Positions 26,262 through 35,110 are shown, counted from the first letter of the stretch. The stretch is DNA of 64,000 nt from Thermococcus profundus (GCF_002214585.1 NZ_CP014862.1:682001-746000), one strand, 5' to 3'. Notes: generated by a model from the sequence alone, not told the origin. Numbers and translations are program-made.

Positions 26262-26924
26262 TTAGGGATTGTGGTCAGAGATGAGCAGTTTTTGTGCTTT
26301 CCCAGATAAGTCCGACTTCCCCTTTTCCGTTCCCACAACAAATCCAGCCAGGTTCGCCGCTGAGTGGAAGGTGAAGGCCGTTAGGAGCGAGCGCGTTACT
26401 GCAAAGAGGTAGCCAGCGGAGAGTCCAACCAGGAATGCTCCCAAGAGGGTCAAAATCTTTCCGACGAGATTTCCCTCGAAGGCCATCCAGTGGGGAAGGG
26501 CGAAGAGGATCGCTGAAAAAACGACCGCACCCCAGAACGCCCCAGAGCCTAAAAGGTAGCTCTCCAGGAGTTCCCTGTAAAGGCTCTCCTCCCCAAGGGG
26601 AGCGAGGACGAGGAGAAGAAACCACAACTCAACTTTTCTCTCGGGAAGCTCCGGCGGGGTAATCTCCACTCCGAGCCGCTTTTGGACTAAGTTAAGCACC
26701 AGCGAGAGTAAGAAGCCGCCCAACAACGCCTCTGGAAGGTCTGATAAGCTTGAATTCATAGGAATCCCGAGGAGAATGATCAAAATAAGTGAAAAGGCTA
26801 GAAAAGAGGCCTGGATAACGAATCCTGTCGCCTGCTTATGCTTTCGGGCAACGAAGAAAGAAACCAGGGAAGATGAGACGAAAACGATGAGCCAGAGCAG
26901 GAGCGCGATAAGGTACTCAATCAC
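26262..26924 (-). CDS. CPBP family intramembrane metalloprotease
   Basis: A 220-residue membrane protein with six to seven helices and the CPBP motifs EESLYRELL (EExxxR) and FALPHWMAF (FxxxH). GTG 26924 after GAGGTGGTTGGGG is the likely start, overlapping the ArsR-type regulator by 8 nt. The operon order, membrane protein then regulator then protease, suggests the protease acts in the same stress or envelope circuit (inference). Confidence 0.8.
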   Translation of the reverse strand: MIEYLIALLLWLIVFVSSSLVSFFVARKHKQATGFVIQASFLAFSLILIILLGIPMNSSLSDLPEALLGGFLLSLVLNLVQKRLGVEITPPELPERKVELWFLLLVLAPLGEESLYRELLESYLLGSGAFWGAVVFSAILFALPHWMAFEGNLVGKILTLLGAFLVGLSAGYLFAVTRSLLTAFTFHSAANLAGFVVGTEKGKSDLSGKAQKLLISDHNP

Positions 26925-27216
26925 CCCCAACCACCTCGCGGAGGATTTTAAGGGCCTTCTCAAGCTCTTCAATTCCTTCCTCAGTAAGCTCCACGAACTT
27001 CCTTGGTCGCTTCCCGAAGCCGTAGTAAGTCCTTACAATTCCAGCTTTTTCGAGGGCTTTCAGGTGAAACTCGACGTTCCCCGGCGTCATCTTGAGCGCC
27101 TTAGCTATCTCTATGAAGGTGCTTCTCTCCCTCGAGAGGAGGTAGAGGGCTATGGCAAGCCTCGTCGGGTTGCCGAGTGGCGAAGTGGAGAGTTTTCTAA
27201 GCTTTTCCGCCCTCAT
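26917..27216 (-). CDS. ArsR-like winged-helix regulator
   Basis: A 99-residue regulator. The HTH reads LGNPTRLAIALYLLSRERSTFIEIAKALKMTPGNVEFHLKALEKAG, with the wing RTYYGFGKRPRKFVELTEEG. This is the common archaeal HTH_20/ArsR type. It lies between a membrane protein (1-nt gap) and a CPBP protease (8-nt overlap), a tight three-gene operon which it probably autoregulates. Confidence 0.85.
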   Translation of the reverse strand: MRAEKLRKLSTSPLGNPTRLAIALYLLSRERSTFIEIAKALKMTPGNVEFHLKALEKAGIVRTYYGFGKRPRKFVELTEEGIEELEKALKILREVVGGD

Positions 27217-27217
27217 C

Positions 27218-27808
27218 TCACTCCCTCATGGCTTTTCTGATGTAGAGGAAGGCGACGAATGCGAAGGCCATTGAAATAACCATCACCGCGAGAGCGAGCC
27301 TGGGAAGGGGGAGCTTTCCTACTAATGATATTGACGAAAGGATTATCAGACCGCCGAGAAGCACCTCCCATTCAGCCCTTTTCACGAAGACGAAGTCCAC
27401 AGCGGCCATAAGGAGAAGCGCGAGGCCAACAAATGCTAACATCCACTCTCCCTCGGAGGTGTAAGCTAAGCTGGCAACTAGTGCCGAGATAATCCATGCT
27501 GAGATCTGAGCGACTAGGTAGGCCTTTTTTTTCTCCCTTTTCATTCCAAGAACCCGCTCTATAGCCTCGACTTTCTTGAAAACCCTCTCGTTTTCAACAA
27601 TGAACCAGGCCACCACCAGTATGGAAAGGATTGACGAAGCCCAGTCCCAACTAATTCCCGCGTAGGAGTTAAGGATGAGCGTCAGCAGGTAGAGCAGGGG
27701 AAGCACAGCCGCCCAGAAGAGGAAGGGAAACGCCAAATACACCCTCTTCGCCAGGTTGAGTTCCTCCTCCACAGCCTTTAACGCCTCAGCGAGTTCTTTC
27801 TCCTCCAT
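27218..27808 (-). CDS. Hypothetical membrane protein in an ArsR/CPBP operon
   Basis: A 196-residue protein with a short charged N-terminus (MEEKELAEALKAVEEELNLAKR) and five to six membrane helices in pairs. ATG 27808 follows GGTGATGGGG; earlier in-frame codons are upstream of the TATA-like TATTTATAACC at about 27839-27849. This arrangement resembles membrane proteins paired with archaeal ArsR regulators as sensor or target. Function unknown. Confidence 0.7.
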   Translation of the reverse strand: MEEKELAEALKAVEEELNLAKRVYLAFPFLFWAAVLPLLYLLTLILNSYAGISWDWASSILSILVVAWFIVENERVFKKVEAIERVLGMKREKKKAYLVAQISAWIISALVASLAYTSEGEWMLAFVGLALLLMAAVDFVFVKRAEWEVLLGGLIILSSISLVGKLPLPRLALAVMVISMAFAFVAFLYIRKAMRE

Positions 27809-27946
27809 CCCCATCACCGGATAAAATTGGTATCTCCACCTATTTATAACCGGCCGAAAGTTTGGGGAACAAAGCCAAAGCGCGATCATACACGGGGACA
27901 ATCGAAGGCCTTTTAACTTCCTCCGGCGGAAACACTGGGATGAGGG

Positions 27947-28573
27947 ATGAGTATGGAAATCCTCCGCGTTTCTAGAGATAACCTAAGCGATTTTCAGGCT
28001 ATGTACGTCGAGTTCTTTAAGGAACTCAGGGGAAAGCAGGGATGGAGCGCGGGCGATGAAGAGGAGTACCGGAAGGAAGCCGAGGAATACTTCAATAGAG
28101 GGGATATAATCTTCCTCGCATTTGACAAAGCTCCCGCGGGGTTCATCAGGATTTCGAGCAGGGACGGGAGCTTCTGGATCGAGGAACTATACGTTAGGCC
28201 GGAATTCCGTGGAAGGGGGATCGGAAGGGCGCTCGTCGAGCGGGCGGAGAAGGAGGTTCTCAAGCACGATGCTTTTCTCTACCTCCTCGTCCTCCCCCAG
28301 GACAAGAACGCGATAGGTTTCTGGAAGAGGATGGGCTACACAACGATAAACACGATAGAGCTCGTCAAGGAACTTAAACCTGGAGAGAAGGGGTTCCACA
28401 CGGTTGAAATCCTTGGAGAAGGCTTCAGGATCTTTAAGTGGAGGGACGAGAAGTTCAGCGATGGGGAGATCCGCTTCATGGAGTTGCTGGAGGAGTTCTA
28501 CTCGAAGGGCGGAACGAAGGAGGAGTTCCTCAAGCTGGTGAACAGGGCCCTTGAGGGGTGGCTTAAGAAATGA
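27947..28573 (+). CDS. GNAT family N-acetyltransferase with C-terminal extension
   Basis: A 208-residue protein. The GNAT core (1-150) has IEELYVRPEFRGRGIGRALVERAEKEV with the acetyl-CoA loop RGRGIG and a typical YLLVLPQDKNAIGFWKRMGY. Residues about 150-208 are an extra helical tail. ATG 27953 is an alternative start. Substrate unknown. Confidence 0.85.
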   Translation: MSMEILRVSRDNLSDFQAMYVEFFKELRGKQGWSAGDEEEYRKEAEEYFNRGDIIFLAFDKAPAGFIRISSRDGSFWIEELYVRPEFRGRGIGRALVERAEKEVLKHDAFLYLLVLPQDKNAIGFWKRMGYTTINTIELVKELKPGEKGFHTVEILGEGFRIFKWRDEKFSDGEIRFMELLEEFYSKGGTKEEFLKLVNRALEGWLKK

Positions 28574-28693
28574 TTAAGCCAGCCAGTCAAAACGAAAAGA
28601 ACGGCTTCGGGAGTGTTGCCAGTGGGACGAGAAGCGCTGATCTACGTGAAGGCCTCCACAAAGGTTAAGGCCTGGTGATCTCTCCTTTTCCTT

Positions 28694-29854
28694 ATGCGCT
28701 GGAGCGAGATCCCGAGAGATGCCAAGGCCTACATGATCTACCATACTCTAATAGCGCCCGGGCTAATAACCTGGACGCTCTTCCCGCTCTACCTCATGAT
28801 GACGGGCTATTCGATCCTGGAAGTCGGGGCGTTCTTTACGGTAGTTAACATAGCCTCAATCCCGCTCACCTACATATTCGGCAGGCTCTTCAACCGCTGG
28901 GACATCAAAAAGGGCCTGATAGCGATAGACATCCTCGACGGGATAGCCTACGTCATGTACGGCCTTGCAAAAGGAGCGATAGCGCCGCTGATGCTCTTTG
29001 GCGGTAAGCTGATCGACAAGCTCTCCACTCTCTTGTATCCTCTCTACCAGGCCTACGAGCAGGTGATCTATCCAGAGGACAAGTACGAGGAGATATTCGC
29101 TTGGCATCTAAGGTTGCCCGAGATAGCAACTTTAGTGAGCTTTCCGATAATGGGCTACCTCCTCGGCTATGTTTACAACAAACCGAAGCACTACCGCTTA
29201 ACCTTCCTCTTCTTCGGCCTATTCTCGGTTGTTACCGTTACTTATCTCTGGCTCTTTCTGCCTTCGGTGGGAAAGGAGGAGAGGATAAGCCCTGAGGGCT
29301 TCACTTTCAAGGCTGGGGAGTTCAAGCGTTTGATCGCGTTTGAAACGCTCCTAGCTCTAGCCTGGGGATTGGCTCCTGAGTTCATCCTCATAAACTATGT
29401 TGTCTTCGTCCTCCATAAAACGGTCTTCGAGCTAACGCTCATAGCCGTTGCCTGCAGTCTGATGAGAATAACCGGAACTTACGCCAGCGAGAGAGTCCCT
29501 AAGGGCAGGGGCTTCCACGCGATAGCCGTAGGAATGTTCCTCAACGCCTTCTACGCCTTGGTGATGGCCTTTGCACCACCCTTCTGGCTGGCATTAGTAG
29601 TCTACGCCATCGGGGACTTCGGAAATGCGCTCTGGTTCCCCTTCTACCGCTCGTGGCTCTTCAAGCTCATCCCGAAAGAGAAGACAACCGAGTTCCACGC
29701 GGCGATATCGAGCTATCGGAGGGTTCTCGGGCTGATAACACCGCTCCTGGCCGGCTTTCTTGCGAGCCTACATCCAACACTGCCCTACGGCGCTAGCCTT
29801 GGTGGATTTATAGCGGCAGGACTTTTCCTCCTGTGGATCGCAAAGAGAAAGTAA
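28694..29854 (+). CDS. MFS transporter
   Basis: A 386-residue permease with about 12 helices. FGRLFNRWDIKKGLIAID fits the MFS helix 2-3 loop, and the second half has GDFGNALWFPFYRSWLF. No good ribosome binding site is adjacent: the nearest GGTGAT is 15 nt upstream and separated by a T-tract, so the message may be leaderless or the start misplaced. The preceding 120 nt contain only a weak 32-codon frame. Substrate unknown. Confidence 0.8.
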   Translation: MRWSEIPRDAKAYMIYHTLIAPGLITWTLFPLYLMMTGYSILEVGAFFTVVNIASIPLTYIFGRLFNRWDIKKGLIAIDILDGIAYVMYGLAKGAIAPLMLFGGKLIDKLSTLLYPLYQAYEQVIYPEDKYEEIFAWHLRLPEIATLVSFPIMGYLLGYVYNKPKHYRLTFLFFGLFSVVTVTYLWLFLPSVGKEERISPEGFTFKAGEFKRLIAFETLLALAWGLAPEFILINYVVFVLHKTVFELTLIAVACSLMRITGTYASERVPKGRGFHAIAVGMFLNAFYALVMAFAPPFWLALVVYAIGDFGNALWFPFYRSWLFKLIPKEKTTEFHAAISSYRRVLGLITPLLAGFLASLHPTLPYGASLGGFIAAGLFLLWIAKRK

Positions 29855-29859
29855 CGGAC

Positions 29860-31596
29860 TCACGCCCTTCCCATCTGAGAGGTGTAGAGCCTGTAGAAGT
29901 AGCCTTTCCTCGCGAGCAGTTCCTCCGGAGATCCTTCCTCCACTATTCTCCCATCATCAACTACTACGACCTTGTCAGCGAAGCGCGTTATCCCGAGGCG
30001 GTGAGCGATTATTATGCTCGTCCTTCCCTCCATCAGCCTGAGCATGGCATCCTGCACCAGCCTTTCGGTCTTCGGGTCAACGCTTGAGAGCGCCTCGTCG
30101 AGGATGACTATGTCGGGATCCTTTAGAAGTGCCCTCGCGAGCGATATGAGTTGCCTTTCCCCAACGGAGAGGAGCTTTCCGGCCTCCCCCGCGGAGGTGT
30201 TGTAGCCCTGCGGGAGCCTTTCTATGAATTCGTGGACGCCGAGCCCTTTGCAGACCCTTATCACGTCCTCCTCACTCGCCTCCGGGTTCGCCATGAGGAT
30301 GTTCTCCATTATCGTTCCCGGGAAGAGGTAGGTCTCCTGCGGGACGTAGCCTATTCTCTTCCTCAGGCTCTTCCTGCTTATCTCCTTCCCGTCGAGGCCA
30401 TCGTAGCGAAGCTTCCCGCTCGTAGGATCGTAGAAGCGCATTATTAAGCTCGCCATCGTGGTTTTTCCAGCGCCAGTCTTTCCAACAACGGCCACCTTTG
30501 TAGCGGGAGGAATGTGGAGGTCTATCCCCTTGAGAACAGGGATGCCATCCTCGTACTCGAACCAGACGTCCTCGAACGTGAGCTCGCCCTTCAACCTCTC
30601 GACGTCCCTTCCCGAGTAGTCCTCGACGTTTCCATCCTCTAATACCTCGTATATCCTCTCCAGCGCGGCCAGAGCTGACTGTAGGCTGTCGTACATGCTT
30701 ACGACGTTGTTTATGGGCCCGCGGAATCGCTGGGCGTACTGGATGAAGGCAACCACAACGCCGACGCTAACCGCGCCCTGGTGGACAAGGTAGCCGCCGT
30801 AGGCTATGACTACTATGACCGAAATCAGGCTTGTTATATTCATGAGCGGCCAGAAGATGCCCATGTATACAGCCACCCGGAGGTATGCCTTTATCGTCTC
30901 CCTTGAGGCCTTGGAAAACTCCCTTTCTGCTTCACCCTCCCTGCCGAAGGCTCTTATCGTCTCAATACCCGCGACGCTTTCTTCCACGACGCTTGAGATC
31001 CTCGCTATCTTCTGCCTCGTCTCCCTGTAGGCCCTCCTCATCTTCCCCCCGAAGTAATAAGCGACAAGGACCATCAGCGGGACGCTCGTTAGCGTTACGA
31101 GGGTCAGCTTAACGTCGAGGAGGAGCATGGCGATGATTATGCCTGTGAGGCTGAGCAGACTCCCAAGGCCCCCCAGAAGGCCCGAAACGAGGACGTCGTT
31201 CACTATTCCCGTGTCGTTCACTATCCTCGACACGAGGTCCCCGGTTGATTTGTCCTTGAAGAAGTTCAGACTCGAGCGAAGAACCTTCTCGTGTAGCCTC
31301 GCCCTTAAATCACGGAGGACTTTCTGACCGAAGACCTCGATGTAGAAGGTTTGAAGCGTCGCGAAGAACCACTGAGCCACGAGAGAGGCAAGGTAGAGCA
31401 GGCCTATGACCCAGAAGCGGGAATAGTTGTTCACCAAAATGTAGCGGTCAATCGCTATACTCAGGATGTACGGGGGAGCGAGCGTGGCCAGGGCGGAGCC
31501 CACTATGCTCGCAACGACTATCGCGAGGGTTTTCCTGTGGGAGAGGGCTTCACCTATGAACCTCCTGAGGAGCGAGAGGGACGACTTACCTTCCAT
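29860..31596 (-). CDS. ABC exporter half-transporter (catalytically competent Walker B)
   Basis: A 578-residue fused membrane-ATPase subunit. Six helices (1-310) precede the NBD: Walker A GKTGAGKT, Q-loop YVPQETYLFPG, Walker B VILDEALSSVD with the catalytic Glu, H-loop IAHRL. The signature is degenerate (LLSVGERQL instead of LSGGQ). ATG 31596 is inside the end of the upstream half-transporter gene (11-nt overlap), so the two form a heterodimer. Drug or lipid export is the usual role; the substrate is unknown. Confidence 0.92.
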   Translation of the reverse strand: MEGKSSLSLLRRFIGEALSHRKTLAIVVASIVGSALATLAPPYILSIAIDRYILVNNYSRFWVIGLLYLASLVAQWFFATLQTFYIEVFGQKVLRDLRARLHEKVLRSSLNFFKDKSTGDLVSRIVNDTGIVNDVLVSGLLGGLGSLLSLTGIIIAMLLLDVKLTLVTLTSVPLMVLVAYYFGGKMRRAYRETRQKIARISSVVEESVAGIETIRAFGREGEAEREFSKASRETIKAYLRVAVYMGIFWPLMNITSLISVIVVIAYGGYLVHQGAVSVGVVVAFIQYAQRFRGPINNVVSMYDSLQSALAALERIYEVLEDGNVEDYSGRDVERLKGELTFEDVWFEYEDGIPVLKGIDLHIPPATKVAVVGKTGAGKTTMASLIMRFYDPTSGKLRYDGLDGKEISRKSLRKRIGYVPQETYLFPGTIMENILMANPEASEEDVIRVCKGLGVHEFIERLPQGYNTSAGEAGKLLSVGERQLISLARALLKDPDIVILDEALSSVDPKTERLVQDAMLRLMEGRTSIIIAHRLGITRFADKVVVVDDGRIVEEGSPEELLARKGYFYRLYTSQMGRA

Positions 31597-33325
31597 TCCA
31601 CCCACCCCTTCCGAGCATCTCGCTGAAGAGTCCCCCCGCCTTTGCGAGCTCCTCTGGGCTTCCGTCCTCGACAGCCTTACCGTCCACCATAACGATAACC
31701 CTGTCGGCGAGCCTGGCCATTGAGAGCCTCTGGGAGACGATTACTGCAGTCCTGCCCTTGAGGATGTCCCTAAGATCCCCAATCAGGCTCTCCTCTGTCT
31801 TTGCGTCGAGGTTCGAGACCGGGTCATCAAGGAGGATTATCTTGGGCTCGAGGAGGAGTGCCCTCGCCAGAGCGATTCTCTGCCTCTGGCCTCCGGAGAG
31901 GGTTACGCCCTTCTCGCCGACAACAGTGTCGTAACCCTCTGGAAGCGAGGAGATGAAGTCGTGGATCTTCGCTATTTTGGCCGCTCTGATGATCTCTTCA
32001 AGGCTCGCGTCGGGCTTCGCTAAAGCTATGTTCTCCCTTATGCTCCTGTTGAATATGAAGGGCTCCTGCGGGACGTATGCCACTATCTTCCTCAGGCTGG
32101 AGGTCTTTATTTTCCCCACGTCCACGCCGTCAATCAAGACTTCGCCCTTGTCCGGCTCGTAGAAGCGCGCTATGAGCTTCAGCAGGGTGCTCTTCCCGGA
32201 ACCGGGCGGGCCGGTTATTAGGACTCTCTCGCCCGGCCGGATTTTAAGGTTAAGTCCTTTGAGGACCGTCTTCCCGGTGTGGTAGGTTAGGTAAACGTCC
32301 CTGAACTCTATTTCCCCGCGCGGGCTGGTGAGCTCTACAGCGTCAGGCGGGTCTATATGTTTCGGAGCGGAATCAATCACCTCAAAGAGCCTTGAGGCAG
32401 CGGCAAGACTCCTCTGGATGTCGCCTATCGTGAAGCCCAAAGCCCTCAGCGGCCACGTCATGGTGAGCATGTAGGTCAGAAAGGCGGTAAGCTCGCCAAC
32501 GGTCAGGTTTTGGGCCATTATGGCCCTCCCGCCATAGTAGAGCATGGCACTCATCGCAATTCCCATTATCAGGAAGGGCGCGTTTCCGTAGAGGGCGGTT
32601 ATCTTGGTCGCCTCGACGTTGAGGGAATAGAGCTTCTCGTTCTCTTCCTGGAACTTTCCCTGGATTTCTTCCTCCACCGAGAGGGCCTTTATCGTCTTAA
32701 CCCCCGCTATGCTGCCCGTTGAGACCGAGGCTATGACTCCGGTCTGGTGCCTCACTTCATCGTATATAGGTCTCACCTTTTTCGCGTACGTGGTGTTTAA
32801 AGCAACCACTAGGGCTATCGTGATGAGGGCAACACCCGTAAGGGCAGTGTTCATTCTTGCCATGTAGTAGAGCGAGATTATGATGAGGAAGACTGAGTAG
32901 ACGAACATCCTGATGCGGAACGATAAAAAGCGCGTTATCCTCTCGGTATCGTTGGTTATCCTGCTTATGAGCTGGCCCGAGTAGGTCTTATCGAAGAACT
33001 CCATCCTCTGCCTCTGGATGGCCTTGAATGCCTCCATGCGGAGGTGGTAGACAGCGTGCTGGGCCGCCCTTACGAGGAGATAGCGACCGCTGAAGCTGAA
33101 TGCCCCGTTGAGAACAGCGACGAGGAGGACGAGGAGAGCGTAGCGGATAGCTACGCGGTACTCTCCGGTGGTTATTCCCCCGTCTATCGCCCCCCTTATT
33201 AGGACGGGGATTACTCCGTTGGTGTAGGACATCAGGAGGACCAGGGATAGGCCCGCGATGAAGTGAAACTTGTGCTCCCTTAGATAGCCCAGCAGCCTTT
33301 TGAGTTGCCGCACCGAGTCGCCCAT
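31586..33325 (-). CDS. ABC exporter half-transporter (degenerate Walker B)
   Basis: A 579-residue partner of the downstream subunit. Six helices, then Walker A GPPGSGKS, canonical signature LSGGQRQR, but Walker B ILLDDPVSNLD with Asp in place of the catalytic Glu, and a Gln (SQRL) in place of the H-loop His. Together the pair therefore has one consensus and one degenerate ATP site, as in TM287/288-type exporters. A TATA-like AAATATTTATAG lies about 20-30 nt upstream; the leader is short. Confidence 0.92.
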   Translation of the reverse strand: MGDSVRQLKRLLGYLREHKFHFIAGLSLVLLMSYTNGVIPVLIRGAIDGGITTGEYRVAIRYALLVLLVAVLNGAFSFSGRYLLVRAAQHAVYHLRMEAFKAIQRQRMEFFDKTYSGQLISRITNDTERITRFLSFRIRMFVYSVFLIIISLYYMARMNTALTGVALITIALVVALNTTYAKKVRPIYDEVRHQTGVIASVSTGSIAGVKTIKALSVEEEIQGKFQEENEKLYSLNVEATKITALYGNAPFLIMGIAMSAMLYYGGRAIMAQNLTVGELTAFLTYMLTMTWPLRALGFTIGDIQRSLAAASRLFEVIDSAPKHIDPPDAVELTSPRGEIEFRDVYLTYHTGKTVLKGLNLKIRPGERVLITGPPGSGKSTLLKLIARFYEPDKGEVLIDGVDVGKIKTSSLRKIVAYVPQEPFIFNRSIRENIALAKPDASLEEIIRAAKIAKIHDFISSLPEGYDTVVGEKGVTLSGGQRQRIALARALLLEPKIILLDDPVSNLDAKTEESLIGDLRDILKGRTAVIVSQRLSMARLADRVIVMVDGKAVEDGSPEELAKAGGLFSEMLGRGGWNGR

Positions 33326-33389
33326 ATTGGAAACGTTGCGTCCGCTACTATAAATATTTGCCGGTTAAGACGTCCATCTGATAATGCCT

Positions 33390-33536
33390 TCAGCACGCCC
33401 AGGGCTTGACCATTAGTGCCGATGTGGTTAAAAACCACGTGAAGACCACCAGAGCGAGCTCGTGAAGCTGTTTTTCGTAGTATTCGTGCTGAAGGAGATA
33501 CGACAGGCCGGTTGCGAGGGAGAGAAAGTAGAGCAT
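33390..33536 (-). CDS. Small membrane protein or frameshifted 3' half of the preceding gene
   Basis: A 48-residue frame starting at ATG 33536, two bases after the stop of the 102-residue membrane gene. It has two hydrophobic segments (YFLSLATGLSYLL and ELALVVFTWFLTTSALMV). One extra G in the GGGG run at 33547-33550 would join it in frame to the upstream gene as KTGGFVTMLYF. There is no good ribosome binding site of its own. It is therefore either translationally coupled or the displaced C-terminus of one protein of about 150 residues. Confidence 0.5.
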   Translation of the reverse strand: MLYFLSLATGLSYLLQHEYYEKQLHELALVVFTWFLTTSALMVKPWAC

Positions 33537-33538
33537 CG

Positions 33539-33847
33539 TTACAAAGCCCCAGTCTTGCAGAGGCCAACCGGGACGAGGAGAAGACCGAAGAGTAAGTGGC
33601 TCTTCGCGTGCTCCCTTATGGCCTCATAGCGCTCAAGGAGAAGGTAGCTGAGGAGCAAGGGGGCTATCAAAATAGCTAGAGCAAGAATCCAAGTGGAGGT
33701 AACGCAGTAAAACTTAACACAGGGGATCCCGCCAACCCTTTGGGTAGTCCGGTAGAGGTCGGCGACCTTCCTGTGGATTCCGAGGGATGCCTCAACTAGA
33801 AAGACGAAAAGGGAATACGCCACTGACGGGGCTGGCCTTCCCCTCAT
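33539..33847 (-). CDS. Hypothetical membrane protein, possibly truncated by frameshift
   Basis: A 102-residue protein with an N-terminal hydrophobic segment (VAYSLFVFLVEASLGI), a central cytosolic or outside loop with two cysteines (GIPCVKFYC), and two further helices (ILALAILIAPLLLSYLLL; LLFGLLLVPVGL). It ends abruptly in the third helix region as KTGAL, just where a frameshift would extend it. GAGGAGAGGAG precedes the ATG. Family not recognised. Confidence 0.6.
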   Translation of the reverse strand: MRGRPAPSVAYSLFVFLVEASLGIHRKVADLYRTTQRVGGIPCVKFYCVTSTWILALAILIAPLLLSYLLLERYEAIREHAKSHLLFGLLLVPVGLCKTGAL

Positions 33848-33857
33848 TCTCCTCTCC

Positions 33858-34424
33858 TCAGAACTCTGGAATCCTTATAGGTGCCTGGAGCTCCTTCTCG
33901 TTCTTCTCAAGGTTAGTCGCGAGCATCCGTATTCTCTCACAGCCTTTGATTTCCCTGATGAACTCTGCAACGCTTTTGGGGACGAGCTCCTCCCAGGGTT
34001 CCCCCTCAACCATGCGCCTCCTTATCTCGGTAGCAGATAGAATGTCCTTCCTGAACATCGGCTGGACGATAACTTCGTAACCCTTCTCGCGGAAGAGCTG
34101 AGCCACCAGGGAATTTCCGGTAAAGACCACGTCGAAGCGCGGAACCATGCTCACCACGTAGGTCGCCCAGATGGCGTTGAAGTTTATGTCTGGCAGAGGG
34201 ATGAGGTAGTATCTCTTCTCCGTTAAGCCTGCCTCGTCGAGCGCCCTTATGAGCATCTCCATCCTTTCGCTCGTCGTGAATGGGTTTTTAAGCGTGTGAC
34301 TTGCCTGTGCGCTTCCAACTCCTATTATCACTTCATCAACCTGCGAAAAAACGAATTCGAGCGCCTTTATGTGTCCGTTGTGGACGGGCTGAAAGCGGCC
34401 GACGAAGAGGCCTCGCTTAACCAT
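33858..34424 (-). CDS. nadM: Nicotinamide-nucleotide adenylyltransferase
   Basis: A 188-residue enzyme making NAD+ from NMN and ATP. The nucleotidyltransferase start GLFVGRFQPVHNGH carries the HxGH motif; later ISSTEIR-type SATEIRRRM completes the active site. IIGVGSAQASHTLKNPFTTSERMEM is a hallmark of archaeal NadM. ATG 34424 follows GGAGGTGAAAGCA. It lies 5 nt after a VapC gene on the same strand. Confidence 0.95.
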   Translation of the reverse strand: MVKRGLFVGRFQPVHNGHIKALEFVFSQVDEVIIGVGSAQASHTLKNPFTTSERMEMLIRALDEAGLTEKRYYLIPLPDINFNAIWATYVVSMVPRFDVVFTGNSLVAQLFREKGYEVIVQPMFRKDILSATEIRRRMVEGEPWEELVPKSVAEFIREIKGCERIRMLATNLEKNEKELQAPIRIPEF

Positions 34425-34429
34425 TGCTT

Positions 34430-34885
34430 TCACCTCCCCTGTTGTCTAACATTACAAACGCATTCAATTCCCTCGGCAGTTGATGCCCCCTCAAAATCGG
34501 AGTCCATGGAGACCAGTGAAAGCTCATAAAATTTGGCGGTTGCGAGGATTATCGCATCGTTTGGCAGGAGGCCGTATTTCTTCAGGAAACCGAAGGCCAT
34601 ATCAGTGATCTCTTCGGTAACCGGCAGTTCCACGAAGTTATCTCTCAAGAATAGATAGAGCTTCTCGATTTTATCCTCGTGTGCTTTTATCTCCTCAGTG
34701 TTATTTCTAAGGGTCAAGTAGCTCTTCCCGGTTACCTGTTTAAGGAACACAAAGAGAACTTCGCTGAAGATCACAGGATTTATGAACTTTGGATCGTTTT
34801 CTACTGACTTCAACAGCTCCTTCGCCCGGGAGTTCCCCCTGAGAGCCTCCAGGATGACCGAGGAATCAACCAAATATCTCCTCAT
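34430..34885 (-). CDS. PIN-domain toxin (VapC-like)
   Basis: A 151-residue PIN RNase. Acidic residues are visible in YLVDSSVILEAL, VIFSEVLF, PNDAIILATA and SMDSDFEG, the four-Asp/Glu active site. It overlaps the antitoxin gene by 20 nt and is followed 5 nt later by nadM. The target RNA is unknown; for most VapC proteins it is tRNA or rRNA. Confidence 0.88.
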   Translation of the reverse strand: MRRYLVDSSVILEALRGNSRAKELLKSVENDPKFINPVIFSEVLFVFLKQVTGKSYLTLRNNTEEIKAHEDKIEKLYLFLRDNFVELPVTEEITDMAFGFLKKYGLLPNDAIILATAKFYELSLVSMDSDFEGASTAEGIECVCNVRQQGR

Positions 34886-35066
34886 AGAGCTCCATCCTCA
34901 GCTCTTTTGCTGACTTCTCCGAGGGCATCATTCCGAATACGTCATCAATCTTCACTCTCTGCTTTTTCTTGGCCTTCCAGAGGGACTCAAGAATCGCTGA
35001 GAGCTCCCTCTTGAAAATTTCCTCCATTCCGTCTGGAACCATAACCCGGACCTTTACTTCTCCCAT
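34866..35066 (-). CDS. VapB-like antitoxin
   Basis: A 66-residue partner of the PIN toxin. An N-terminal strand (VKVRVMVPDGMEEIF) then a Lys-rich helical region (LWKAKKKQRVKIDDVFGMM) and an acidic tail. It is of the archaeal DUF-type antitoxins without an obvious AbrB fold. GGTGAGAAA precedes the ATG. Overlap with the toxin gene supports the pairing. Confidence 0.8.
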   Translation of the reverse strand: MGEVKVRVMVPDGMEEIFKRELSAILESLWKAKKKQRVKIDDVFGMMPSEKSAKELRMELYEEIFG

Positions 35067-35110
35067 TTTCTCACCACTTCTTTATTTTCCCCAAAGCTGA
35101 TAACGTTTTC

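Noticed and set aside
28570-28668. 32-codon frame overlapping the acetyltransferase stop (ATGA)
   Set aside because: Overlap is suggestive, but the sequence (Ser/Gly/Asn-rich, no motif) and lack of a ribosome binding site do not support a gene.
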